From NCBI RefSeq assembly GCF_025143985.1, contig NZ_CP083564.1, positions 2,635,001-2,699,000 on the forward strand: 64,000 bases of DNA, given 5' to 3'. The position numbers were made by a program, and so were the translations under genes. Below, piece by piece: positions 9,924 through 18,490 of the stretch; position 1 is the first letter of the stretch, and the number at the start of each line of letters is the position of its first letter. Origin of the DNA: Sulfitobacter sp. W027. Its GTDB lineage: Bacteria; Pseudomonadota; Alphaproteobacteria; Rhodobacterales; Rhodobacteraceae. Under the pieces are notes generated by a model. The model was not told the DNA's origin. It made no database searches and saw only the letters and a list, made by a program, of their open reading frames with translations.

Positions 9924-11546
9924 CTAGTCCGCAGCGGCCAGAGCGCGTTCGTAGTCCTGCCCCGGAATAGCGTCGAGCAGGCTGCGCGTATAGGCGGTAT
10001 CGGGATCGTGCAGCACTTTGCCAACCGGCCCCGCTTCGACGATCTGGCCCTTTTGCATGACGATGATCCGGTCACAAATCCGCGCCGCGACGCGCAGGTC
10101 GTGGGTGATGAAAAGCATCGACAGGTTAAGCCGGGTCTTCAACTCCGCCAGCAGATCAAGCACCTGCGCCTGAATAGACACGTCGAGCGCCGAGACGGCC
10201 TCATCCGCGATAATGATCGACGGCTCCAGCGCCAGCGCACGGGCAATGCCGATCCGCTGCCGTTGCCCGCCGGAGAACTCGTGCGGGAACCGTTTCATCG
10301 CGCTTTCGTCCAGCCCAACTAGTTCCAGCAGTTCACGCGCTTTGGCCTTCGCCTCTTTATCCGGCGTGCCATAGGCGATTAGCCCCTCGGTGAGGATGCG
10401 GGACACGCGGGCGCGGGGGTTGAGTGACGAAAACGGGTCTTGGAAAATCATTTGCAACTTGCGCCTCTGCGCGCGCAGTTCCGCGCCTGACATATCCGCG
10501 ATATCGACGCCGTCCATCAACACCCTGCCGCCATCAGGATCGAGCAGACGCACCAGACAGCGCCCGACGGTGGATTTGCCCGACCCGGACTCTCCGACGA
10601 TGCCAATCGTCTCGCCTGCGTAGAGGTCAAAGCTCACGTCCTGCACGGCCTTCACCACGCGGCGCTTGCCGAAGAGCGTGCCAGAGCCGGTCGAAAAGGT
10701 CTTTTGCAACCCTTCGACTTTTAGCAATGCGGTGCGGTCGATTAGCTCAGGTGCCTCGCTCTGGGTCAGCCGGGGGATCGCGTCGATCAGGGCGCGGGTA
10801 TAGGGGTGCTGGGGCTTCAACAGCACCTCTTGCGCCGGGCCAGACTCAACGATCTCACCCTTTTTCATGACGATGACTCGGTCGGCGATATCGGCCACCA
10901 CGCCAAAGTCATGGGTGATAAAGATCACTGCCATACCGCGCTTGCGGCGCAGGTCTTCGATGAGTTTGAGGATCTGCGCCTGTGTGGTCACATCGAGCGC
11001 CGTGGTCGGCTCATCCGCAATCAGGATGTCAGGCTCGAGCGCCAAGGCCATCGCAATCATGACCCTTTGTCGCTGCCCGCCCGACAGTTGGAAAGGATAG
11101 GCCCGGATCGCCGCTTGGGGGTCGGGGATACCCACCTCTTCCAAAAGCTTCAGCGCACGGGCACGGCGTTCGGCCTTGGCAAGCGCGCCATGTGCCTCAA
11201 ACACCTCAGCGATCTGCGCGCCGACACGCATCAGCGGGTTCAGCGCGCTGAGGGGTTCTTGAAAGATCATCGAAATGCGGCTGCCACGCAGGCTCAGCAT
11301 CTCTTTCTCAGACAGGCCAAGGATCGATTGCCCGTCAAAGGTGATGCTGCCCTTGTCGGGCACAACCCCCTGCGGCAGCAGCCCCATCACCGCATTGGCC
11401 GACATGGATTTGCCAGACCCGCTTTCGCCGACAATGCAGAGGATCTCTCCCGGTGCGAGGTCGAAGTTGATGTCCTTCGCGGCATAGAGCCGATCCGCCC
11501 CCATGGGCAAAGCGATAGACAGATCACGGATGCGAAGCAGGGTCAT
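9924..11546 (-). CDS. Dipeptide/oligopeptide-type ABC transporter, fused double ATPase
   Basis: 540-residue protein with two complete ABC domains in tandem. Each has Walker A GESGSGKS, a signature (LSGGQRQRV, then FSGGQRQRI) and Walker B (ILIADEPTTALD, IIIADEAVSALD). Each domain carries an oligopeptide-type C-terminal extension (HPYTRALIDAIP in the first, TAYTRSLLDAIPG in the second). It is the fused equivalent of DppD plus DppF and drives the DppBC-type permeases. Start overlaps the permease stop by 4 nt. No domain looks inactivated. Confidence 0.93.
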   Translation of the reverse strand: MTLLRIRDLSIALPMGADRLYAAKDINFDLAPGEILCIVGESGSGKSMSANAVMGLLPQGVVPDKGSITFDGQSILGLSEKEMLSLRGSRISMIFQEPLSALNPLMRVGAQIAEVFEAHGALAKAERRARALKLLEEVGIPDPQAAIRAYPFQLSGGQRQRVMIAMALALEPDILIADEPTTALDVTTQAQILKLIEDLRRKRGMAVIFITHDFGVVADIADRVIVMKKGEIVESGPAQEVLLKPQHPYTRALIDAIPRLTQSEAPELIDRTALLKVEGLQKTFSTGSGTLFGKRRVVKAVQDVSFDLYAGETIGIVGESGSGKSTVGRCLVRLLDPDGGRVLMDGVDIADMSGAELRAQRRKLQMIFQDPFSSLNPRARVSRILTEGLIAYGTPDKEAKAKARELLELVGLDESAMKRFPHEFSGGQRQRIGIARALALEPSIIIADEAVSALDVSIQAQVLDLLAELKTRLNLSMLFITHDLRVAARICDRIIVMQKGQIVEAGPVGKVLHDPDTAYTRSLLDAIPGQDYERALAAAD

Positions 11547-12382
11547 TCGGATTTCCTCGTCAATCGCGGGTTCAGCGCGTCATTCAGGCCTTCACCGATC
11601 AGGTTCAGCGCCAGCACGGTCAGAAGGATCGCCATGCCCGGCAGGAAGGACAGCCACCATGCCGTGCGGATCACGGTGCGTGCAGCCCCGATCATATAGC
11701 CCCAAGACATGATGTTCGGATCGCCCAGCCCCAGAAAGGACAGCGAGCTTTCGAGCAAGATCGCCTGCGCCACCATGAGCGAGGCCAGCACGATAATCGG
11801 CGGCAGCGCGTTGGGCAGGATGTGGCGGGTGATGATCTGAAGGTTGCCGAGGCCGGACAGGCTCGCCGCTTCGACAAACTCGCGGGTCCTGAGCGACAGC
11901 ACTTCGCCGCGCACCAAACGCGCCACCGGGGGCCATGACACGATGGAGATCGCGATGATCACAAAGGTCAGACTGGGCTGGAAAATCGCCAAGAGCACGA
12001 TCGCCAGCGCAAAGCTGGGGATGGTCTGAAAGAACTCGGTAAACCGCATGAGCGCGTCGTCAATCCGCCCCGCAAAATACCCCGCCGCGGCCCCCACCGG
12101 CACGCCGATGGACAACGCCACGATGGTCGAGACCAGCCCAACCAGCAGGCTCACATAAGCCCCATGTGCCAGCCCTGCCAGCACATTGCGGCCAAGCGCA
12201 TCGGTGCCCAGCATCAGCCCCTCTTGGGTAAATGGCGGCAGGAAGGGGCGCTGCACCATTTTCCACGGGCTTTGCGGGAAGAGGATGGGCGCAAGGATGG
12301 CAGCGGCGATGACGAAGGTCAGAATGACCAGACCGATCACCGCACCACGGTTATAGCTGAAACGTTTCCAAAAGCTCATCAT
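11543..12382 (-). CDS. ABC transporter permease, DppC type
   Basis: 279-residue inner-membrane permease. An N-terminal segment (AVIGLVILTFVIAAAILAPI) and the family motif GTDALGRNVLAGLAHGA are present. The coupling loop lies near RTREFVEAASLSGLGNLQII. It overlaps both neighbours by 4 nt (ATGA). It forms the channel with the DppB-type permease. A degenerate copy of this same gene type lies near 32.1 kb. Confidence 0.92.
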   Translation of the reverse strand: MMSFWKRFSYNRGAVIGLVILTFVIAAAILAPILFPQSPWKMVQRPFLPPFTQEGLMLGTDALGRNVLAGLAHGAYVSLLVGLVSTIVALSIGVPVGAAAGYFAGRIDDALMRFTEFFQTIPSFALAIVLLAIFQPSLTFVIIAISIVSWPPVARLVRGEVLSLRTREFVEAASLSGLGNLQIITRHILPNALPPIIVLASLMVAQAILLESSLSFLGLGDPNIMSWGYMIGAARTVIRTAWWLSFLPGMAILLTVLALNLIGEGLNDALNPRLTRKSE

Positions 12383-13350
12383 GTTGTCAGCCTTATCCGC
12401 GGATCAACAATGACATAGATGACATCCGTGATCAGGTTGAACAGCAGCACCATGGCCGCCGAGATGTAAAAGACCCCGAGGATCACGTTGTAATCCCGCT
12501 GGTTGATCGCCTCGAACATCAGCCGCCCAATGCCGGGCCATGCGAAAACGGTCTCGGTCAGGATCGCCCCGCCAAAGATCTGCCCCGCCTGAAGCCCCGC
12601 AAGCGTAATGACTGGCAAAAGCGCATTGCGCAGGATATGCCGCCGTTGGATCACGCCGCGGGTCAACCCTTTGGCGCGGGCAGTTTTGACGAAATCGAGC
12701 CGCGAAACTTCCAGCATCGAGGCCCGCGTCATGCGCATATAAATTGCGGTGAAGAACAGGCCCAAGGTACTGGCCGGAAGGACGAGGTGCTTGGCCACGT
12801 CGAGCACATGGGCAAACCCCGTATAACCCGCGCCGATGGTGGAATAGCCAAAGCCCGGCAACCATTCGAGCCAGACGGAGAAGACCAGCGTCGCCATCAG
12901 CGCCACCCAGAACAGCGGCGTGGCATAAAACAGCAGCGCGAAGGTGGAGATAATCGTGTCACCCCACCGCCCCTGCCGGGCGGATGCCGCGACACCGGCG
13001 GTCACGCCCAGCACCAGCGACAGCACAAAGGCCACGCCGGTCAGCAAAAGTGTCGCTGGCAGGCGGTCGCCGATCATCTCGGCCACTGGCATCTGCTGGC
13101 GGAAGGAATAGCCCAGATCAAGCTGCACCGCGCCTTTGATGTAGAGCCAAAGCTGCATGTAGAGCGGCTGGTCCAGCCCGAAACGCGCCCGCAGGTCTGC
13201 AAGAAATTTCTCATCCGCTGCCCCGGCTTCGCCCGCCATGACCGCCGCAGGGTCACCCGGTGCCGCATGGATCAGCAGGAAATTGAAGACAAGGATCGCC
13301 AGCAGGATAAACACTGCCTTGATCAACCTGCCCAATATGAAACGTATCAC
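12379..13350 (-). CDS. ABC transporter permease, DppB type
   Basis: 323-residue permease with the DppB-type start MIRFILGRLIKAVFILL, FLLIHAAPGDPA, and a C-terminal domain ending TDVIYVIVDPRIRLT. The coupling loop reads VKTARAKGLTRGVIQRRHIL. It lies 76 nt after the binding-protein gene, with two small stem-loops in the gap, and overlaps the DppC-type gene by 4 nt. It is the first of the two channel subunits. Confidence 0.93.
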   Translation of the reverse strand: MIRFILGRLIKAVFILLAILVFNFLLIHAAPGDPAAVMAGEAGAADEKFLADLRARFGLDQPLYMQLWLYIKGAVQLDLGYSFRQQMPVAEMIGDRLPATLLLTGVAFVLSLVLGVTAGVAASARQGRWGDTIISTFALLFYATPLFWVALMATLVFSVWLEWLPGFGYSTIGAGYTGFAHVLDVAKHLVLPASTLGLFFTAIYMRMTRASMLEVSRLDFVKTARAKGLTRGVIQRRHILRNALLPVITLAGLQAGQIFGGAILTETVFAWPGIGRLMFEAINQRDYNVILGVFYISAAMVLLFNLITDVIYVIVDPRIRLTT

Positions 13351-13385
13351 GCTATCCGCCCCGTTCTTGTTCTAAAGTGAGCCCA

Positions 13386-13423
13386 AGCCGCCGAAACGGC
13401 TCGGACCTTGAGCGTTGTCGCTC
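13386..13423 (-). promoter_or_regulatory. Two small stem-loops between binding-protein and permease genes
   Basis: Stem 1 is GAGCG/CGCTC (13410-13414 with 13419-13423), stem 2 AGCCG/CGGCT (13386-13390 with 13397-13401). In the minus direction of transcription no U-tract follows. They probably protect the binding-protein mRNA or reduce read-through into the permeases. Confidence 0.4.
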
Positions 13424-13426
13424 TTT

Positions 13427-14989
13427 TTATTTGTCGATCCACACGTCACGGAAACCGTCGTTCACACCAAAGGCAGTGTTGACGGGGTTTTTGATGTCAC
13501 AGCGGTAGATCGTGGGGAAACCCAGTTCCAAGAGCCAAATGTTCGGCACGTCCTCGACGATTTTGTCTTGGATTTCCTTATAGGCGGCCTTGCGCTCTTC
13601 GGGGCTGGCCATCAGTGCCGCTTCGGCGAACAGCTTGTCCGTTTCGGCATTTTGATAGTTTGCCACGTTGTTCCAAGGCGAACCGGGAGCGGCATTGTCG
13701 CCCATATAGGTCCGCGAAACGCCGAGCGCCGGATCGCCGTATTGGTAGAGGTAGGTAAAGGCGAGATCAAAGTCGCGGTCTGCGACCTTCTGGTTCCAAC
13801 CCGCCACGTCCGACGGCACGATCTCGGTCGTCATGCCGATCTCGCTCAGGTTTTGTTTGACGGCCTCGGCCCAGCGCTGCCAAGTCTCACCGTAAGGCAA
13901 ACCCAGAATGCGGATGGTTTCGCCATCATAGCTGCTTTCTTCGAGCAGGGTTTTGGCCTTTTCCGGATCATAGGAGATATCCGGCGTATCGCCGTCATAA
14001 AAGCGGGTGGAGGATGACAGCGGCCCGGTCGAAACCTTGCCCAGACCATTCCAAAGCGCGTCCTTGGCGAATTGACGGTCGACGCCATGCATGATCGCCT
14101 TGCGCACTTTCACATCATCAAGCGGCTTGTTGTCGTTGTTCACCCACATCCAAGACAGCGGGCCGAAGTATTCCCAGCCCTTGTCAGTGATGCAGGTGTT
14201 GTCCATCGCCTGAATGCGCGCCACGTCGAAGTTCTCGACCGAGCCGCCGGGCAGCACGTCGACCTTGCCGGTCTCATAGGCCACCGCGCGCGACGCCGCA
14301 TCGGGGATCACGTGGTAATAGACTTCGTCGACGTAGGGCTTGCCCTCCATGTAGTAGTCTTCGTTCTTCACCAGATGGATGAAGCTGCCTTTCTCCCATT
14401 TGTCGAACTTGAAGGGGCCGGTGCCGATAGGCGTGTTGTTCGCTTCATTGTTTGCGAAATCCGTGCCTTCGTAGATGTGTTTTGGGATCATCGGCGCGGT
14501 GCCCGGCTCAAAGATGCCGATGAAGGGGCCGAAGGGCTGCTTCAAGTTGAAGACAACCGTATATTCATCCGGCGTCTCGATGCTCTCGACATGCTCCATA
14601 TAGGTCCGCATCCGCGAGTGGCTCTCGCGCAGAAACTTATCCATGGAGAATTCGACATCTGCCGAGGTGAAAGGCTCTCCGTCATGGAACACTACGCCTT
14701 CGCGCAGTTTGAAGGTATAGGTCTTGCCGTCCTCTGAAATCTCCCAAGATTCCGCCAATTGGCCTTCGGGCTTCAGATCGAAGTCATAGCGCAGCAGGCT
14801 TTCATAAATATCGCCGCCAACCATCTGCGTCGGGCCGTTCTGCACAAGGCCGATCATCAGGCTGGGCGGTTCGGGCTGGATCACGACGTTCAACGTGCCG
14901 CCGGATTTCGGCTCGCCATCCTGCGCGGCCAGTGGTCCAGCCAGTGCCAGCGCCAGAACGGCTGCGGTTAATTTGGTAGTGTTAAGCAT
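13427..14989 (-). CDS. Periplasmic solute-binding protein, DppA/OppA type (SBP family 5)
   Basis: 520-residue secreted binding protein. Signal peptide MLNTTKLTAAVLALALAGPLAAQ; the mature protein begins near GGTLNVVIQPEPPSL. WEISEDGKTYTFKLREGVVFHDGEPFT is the family-5 signature region. The frame is open upstream, but the ATG at 14989 is preceded by GGGGATT and starts the signal peptide. It delivers the solute to the DppBC-type permeases. Family members bind peptides, but also opines, amines and sugars, so the ligand is open. Confidence 0.92.
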   Translation of the reverse strand: MLNTTKLTAAVLALALAGPLAAQDGEPKSGGTLNVVIQPEPPSLMIGLVQNGPTQMVGGDIYESLLRYDFDLKPEGQLAESWEISEDGKTYTFKLREGVVFHDGEPFTSADVEFSMDKFLRESHSRMRTYMEHVESIETPDEYTVVFNLKQPFGPFIGIFEPGTAPMIPKHIYEGTDFANNEANNTPIGTGPFKFDKWEKGSFIHLVKNEDYYMEGKPYVDEVYYHVIPDAASRAVAYETGKVDVLPGGSVENFDVARIQAMDNTCITDKGWEYFGPLSWMWVNNDNKPLDDVKVRKAIMHGVDRQFAKDALWNGLGKVSTGPLSSSTRFYDGDTPDISYDPEKAKTLLEESSYDGETIRILGLPYGETWQRWAEAVKQNLSEIGMTTEIVPSDVAGWNQKVADRDFDLAFTYLYQYGDPALGVSRTYMGDNAAPGSPWNNVANYQNAETDKLFAEAALMASPEERKAAYKEIQDKIVEDVPNIWLLELGFPTIYRCDIKNPVNTAFGVNDGFRDVWIDK

Positions 14990-15101
14990 TTCAATCCCCA
15001 TTGGTTGTGTTGAATCTTGGCCCTTTGAAAGCGTCCGATCTGAGGTCGGCTTCTTGCAGTCAATTGGGACAAGGCCGCGCGGTGCGCAGGACTTGGAAAA
15101 C

Positions 15102-15761
15102 TCATTCACCTATGGTGAACGATTCGATGTATCTGATGATCCCCTCCTTTGCGTCATCTATGTCGGCGCGCATTTCCGCAGCGGCGGCAGCGGGGTCGCG
15201 TTTCTCACAGGCTGCAATGATCGCCTGATGATGTCGAACCAGCCCCAGCTTCTCGCGCCCGTAGTATCCGGCAATCAGCGGCCCCATACGCAGCCACAGC
15301 CCGCTGAGAATGGCCAGAAGGATCGGCATTTCCGCCGCCTCTACCAGCGCGAAGTGGAATTCCTGATTGTATTTCACCGCCTGCGGCCAGCGCCCGGCCA
15401 CGGCTGCGGCTTCATTCCTCTCCACGATCCTTTTAAGGTGGCGGATCTCCTTGGGGCCCACCATCTCAGCAGCGCGGCCTGCGGCGAAACCCTCTAACTC
15501 GCGCCGGATGCTTGCGATTTCGAGGTACTGCGCCGTGGTCAGCACCGGCACGCGCACATCGCGCATGCTGCGCTGGACCAAAGCCTCGTCCCGCAAAAGC
15601 CGCTGCACCGCGTCGCGTACCGGGGTCGAACTGGTGCCCAACCGCTCAGCCAACCCGCGAATGGTGACCTTTTCATTCGGGCGCAGCTTGCCTTCTACCA
15701 AGTCCTGACAGACCCGATCATAGATCGCATCGCCCAATGAAACTTGACTGATCTCGGCCAT
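15102..15761 (-). CDS. GntR-family regulator, FadR/FCD subfamily
   Basis: 219 residues: an N-terminal winged helix-turn-helix (residues ~8-70; AERLGTSSTPVRDAVQRLL) and a C-terminal all-helical FCD ligand domain (EFHFALVEAAEMP, MADIDDAKEGI region). The ATG at 15761 follows AAGGACGAGG and starts family homology; longer in-frame starts would run through the intergenic operator. It is divergent from the HDAC-like gene and upstream of the ABC operon. It likely represses both arms until a pathway metabolite binds. Confidence 0.88.
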   Translation of the reverse strand: MAEISQVSLGDAIYDRVCQDLVEGKLRPNEKVTIRGLAERLGTSSTPVRDAVQRLLRDEALVQRSMRDVRVPVLTTAQYLEIASIRRELEGFAAGRAAEMVGPKEIRHLKRIVERNEAAAVAGRWPQAVKYNQEFHFALVEAAEMPILLAILSGLWLRMGPLIAGYYGREKLGLVRHHQAIIAACEKRDPAAAAAEMRADIDDAKEGIIRYIESFTIGE

Positions 15762-15799
15762 CGCGCCCTCGTCCTTACCGACCGAACCATGGCCAGTTT

Positions 15800-15816
15800 T
15801 GATGCATGATGCATCA
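15800..15816. promoter_or_regulatory. 17-bp palindromic operator candidate in the gntR/HDAC-like divergent region
   Basis: TGATGCATGATGCATCA is a perfect palindrome around a central base. It lies 39 nt upstream of the gntR start and 69 nt upstream of the divergent catabolic gene start. Short symmetric sites of this kind are typical targets of FCD-type GntR regulators. Confidence 0.65.
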
Positions 15817-15884
15817 TTTCTATTGAGCCTGCAAATTAAAACTGCAATGCTCTGCCGCAACGACATCAGACCACAGGGAATGTG

Positions 15885-16913
15885 ATGAAAGTCTTTTTCG
15901 ATGAACGCCAGCTTGGCCACGCGCCGACCCATTACTTTCGGCGGGGCGCGGCCATGCCGCATCAAGAACAGCCGCAACGTGCTGAAATTTTACGCGATAT
16001 GTTAATCGGCGAAGGGTTTGAGATCACCAGGCCCCAAGATCACGGGCTGGCGCCGATCAAGGCGGTGCACAACCCCGATTACGTGGATTTCCTGCCCGAC
16101 GCCCATGCCCGTTTCGTCGAAAGTGCGGGCCCCGATGCGCTGGCGATTCCCACGATGCATCCGGGCGTGCGCCGCGGAAAAGAACCCAAGGACATTCACG
16201 GCCAGTTGGGCTGGTGGATGACGGACACCTCAACCCCGCTGACCGAAGGCTCATGGGATGCGGCCTATTGGTCTGCGCAAACCGCAGTGGAAACCGCCGA
16301 GGCCGTCGCTGGCGGCGATCGTGCGGCCTATGCGCTTTGTCGTCCGCCCGGCCACCACGCGATGCGCGATTGCTCAAACGGGTTTTGCTTTTTCAACAAC
16401 GCCTGCATCGCCGCGCATCACCTGACCCAGACCTACAAGAAGGTCGCTTTGATCGACATTGATGTGCACACCGGCAATGGCTCGCTCGACATCCTCTATG
16501 AACGCGGCGACATCTTCTTCTGCTCGCTGCATCCCGATCCGGCCACCTACCCCACCTTCTATCTCGGCCATGACGATGAAACGGGCGAAGGCGACGGTGC
16601 GGGTAAATCGCTGAACCTGCTGCTGGAACAGGGGGCAAGCCAAGATGACGTGCTGGCCTTGCTCGACAAAGGCATCGCCGCAATCCGTGACTTTGGGGCC
16701 GAGGCGCTGGTGATCTCACTGGGCTTTGACATGGCCGCCGATGATCCGCTGGCCGCCGTAAACGTCTACCCCGATGGCTTTGCCGAAATGGCGCGGCGCT
16801 TGGCGGCGCTGAACCTTCCCACGGCATTGATCCAAGAGGGCGGCTACCTCGGCCCGTCGCTGGCCGACAACGCCAAAGCTTTTCTCACGACATTCCGCGA
16901 GGCCACAGCATGA
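15885..16913 (+). CDS. Histone deacetylase-like amidohydrolase (acetylpolyamine amidohydrolase type)
   Basis: 342-residue zinc hydrolase of the class II HDAC/AcuC/AphA superfamily. Visible landmarks are RPPGHHA (charge-relay His pair), DIDVHTGNG (zinc Asp and His) and GFDMAADDP (zinc Asp). In bacteria such enzymes deacetylate acetylpolyamines or similar N-acyl amines. The ATG at 15885 is preferred over the GTG 3 nt earlier because AGGGA lies upstream at suitable spacing. It leads the plus-strand arm of the divergon and overlaps the next gene by 4 nt. Confidence 0.87.
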   Translation: MKVFFDERQLGHAPTHYFRRGAAMPHQEQPQRAEILRDMLIGEGFEITRPQDHGLAPIKAVHNPDYVDFLPDAHARFVESAGPDALAIPTMHPGVRRGKEPKDIHGQLGWWMTDTSTPLTEGSWDAAYWSAQTAVETAEAVAGGDRAAYALCRPPGHHAMRDCSNGFCFFNNACIAAHHLTQTYKKVALIDIDVHTGNGSLDILYERGDIFFCSLHPDPATYPTFYLGHDDETGEGDGAGKSLNLLLEQGASQDDVLALLDKGIAAIRDFGAEALVISLGFDMAADDPLAAVNVYPDGFAEMARRLAALNLPTALIQEGGYLGPSLADNAKAFLTTFREATA

Positions 16914-18472
16914 GCGCGACACCCAAAGAGATGAACGGCGCCGAAAGCGTTGTCCGCAGCCTGCACGCGGGCGGTGTGGAGGTTTGTTTCGCCAACCCCG
17001 GCACCTCCGAGATGCAATTCGTCGACGCGCTGGACCGCACCAAGCTGATGCGTTGCGTCTTGGGCCTGTTCGAAGGCGTGGTGACGGGGGCCGCCGATGG
17101 CTATGCGCGCATGGCGGGCAAACCAGCGGTGACCCTGCTGCACCTCGCGCCCGGCTTTGCCAACGCCGCCGCCAATCTGCACAACGCCCGCAAGGCGCGG
17201 GTGCCGATGGTGAACCTTGTGGGCGATCACGCGCTGCGGCACCAAAAATACGACGCCCCCCTCTCGGCAGATGTCGAAGGCGCTTGCGCGCCCTTCAGCG
17301 ATTGGGTGCGTTCGGGCCGTGATGCGGGCAGCTTTGCGGCGGATGCGATGACCGCCCTCGCCGTGGCGCAAAGCAAGCCCGGCAAGGTCGCCACACTGAT
17401 CGCCCCTGCGGATATCGGCTGGGATGCGGGCGGCAAAATGGCCGAGGCCGTGGCCCCCGCCGCCCCTGCTCCGCTGGATGAACACGCGCTAGATGCCGCG
17501 ATCAAGGCTTTGGAGAGCGGTGAGAAAACCGTTCTACTCGTCGGCAGCGCGGTGCTGGAAAGCCAAGAAGCAATGGCGCTGTTGCACGGCATTGCAAACA
17601 AGACCGGGGCCGATATCCTCGCGCCCACCTCGAACCGCCGAATGGAGCGCGGACAGGGCCGCTTTGCGATCAACAAAGTCCCCTATCCGATCAACGCGGC
17701 CCTTGAATGCCTTGCTCCCTACAGCCGCGCAATCCTGATCGAGACCCCGCCCCCCGTCGCCTTCTTTGCCTATCCCGGCAAGCCGAGCCTGCTGCTGCCG
17801 GTCGATTGCCATACCGTCACATTGGCGGCGGTTGATGGTAACGGGTCTGAGGCCATTGCCGCACTGGCGGATCGGATCGGTGCCAAACCCGCCACGCCGC
17901 CCCAGCACGACAGGCCCGCCCCACCGCAGGCAGGCGGCATCAGCTTGCAAAACCTCGGCGCGGCCTTGGCGAACGCGCTGCCCGAAGATGCGATTGTGGT
18001 GGATGAAGCCGTATCCTCTGGCGGGGCCACCTTCCCCGCAGGCGACAGCGCCGCGCCAAACTCTTGGCTGGCCATCACCGGCGGGTCGATCGGCATCGGC
18101 ATCCCCCTCTCTGCCGGAGCGGCCATCGCCTGCCCCGACCGTCCGGTCATCACGCTGCAAGCGGATGGATCGGCGATGTACACGATCCAAGGGCTTTGGA
18201 CCCAAGCGCGCGAGAACTCCAACGTCACCACGATCATCCTCGCCAACCAGTCCTATGAGATCCTCAAGGGCGAGTTGCACAACGTCGGCGCCCAACCCGG
18301 CCCCGACGCGCTGAGCATGTTGAACCTTGACCGCCCCGAGTTGGACTTTGTGGCAATGGCCAAAGGTATGGGCGTGCCGGGCAAACGGGTTGAGGACATT
18401 GCCGATCTGATGCGCGCCATCGAAGCCGCGGCGAAAGAACCCGGCCCCTTCCTCATCGAAGCGATGCTTTAA
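16910..18472 (+). CDS. Thiamine diphosphate-dependent enzyme, acetolactate synthase large-subunit family
   Basis: 520 residues with the three-domain ThDP fold. The N-terminal pyrimidine domain holds the catalytic Glu in LFEGVVTGAADGYARM. The C-terminal diphosphate domain has QADGSAMYTIQGLWTQARE and ILANQSYEIL, matching the GDG...NN metal motif. There is no small subunit beside it and it sits in a catabolic operon, so a 2-oxo acid decarboxylase or lyase role is more likely than branched-chain synthesis. Exact reaction unknown. Confidence 0.82.
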   Translation: MSATPKEMNGAESVVRSLHAGGVEVCFANPGTSEMQFVDALDRTKLMRCVLGLFEGVVTGAADGYARMAGKPAVTLLHLAPGFANAAANLHNARKARVPMVNLVGDHALRHQKYDAPLSADVEGACAPFSDWVRSGRDAGSFAADAMTALAVAQSKPGKVATLIAPADIGWDAGGKMAEAVAPAAPAPLDEHALDAAIKALESGEKTVLLVGSAVLESQEAMALLHGIANKTGADILAPTSNRRMERGQGRFAINKVPYPINAALECLAPYSRAILIETPPPVAFFAYPGKPSLLLPVDCHTVTLAAVDGNGSEAIAALADRIGAKPATPPQHDRPAPPQAGGISLQNLGAALANALPEDAIVVDEAVSSGGATFPAGDSAAPNSWLAITGGSIGIGIPLSAGAAIACPDRPVITLQADGSAMYTIQGLWTQARENSNVTTIILANQSYEILKGELHNVGAQPGPDALSMLNLDRPELDFVAMAKGMGVPGKRVEDIADLMRAIEAAAKEPGPFLIEAML

Positions 18473-18490
18473 CCCTCGAAAGGACACGAC

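Noticed and set aside
16910..18472. Branched-chain amino acid biosynthesis acetolactate synthase (ilvB)
   Set aside because: No small subunit or ilv genes adjacent, shorter than IlvB, and embedded in a catabolic operon.
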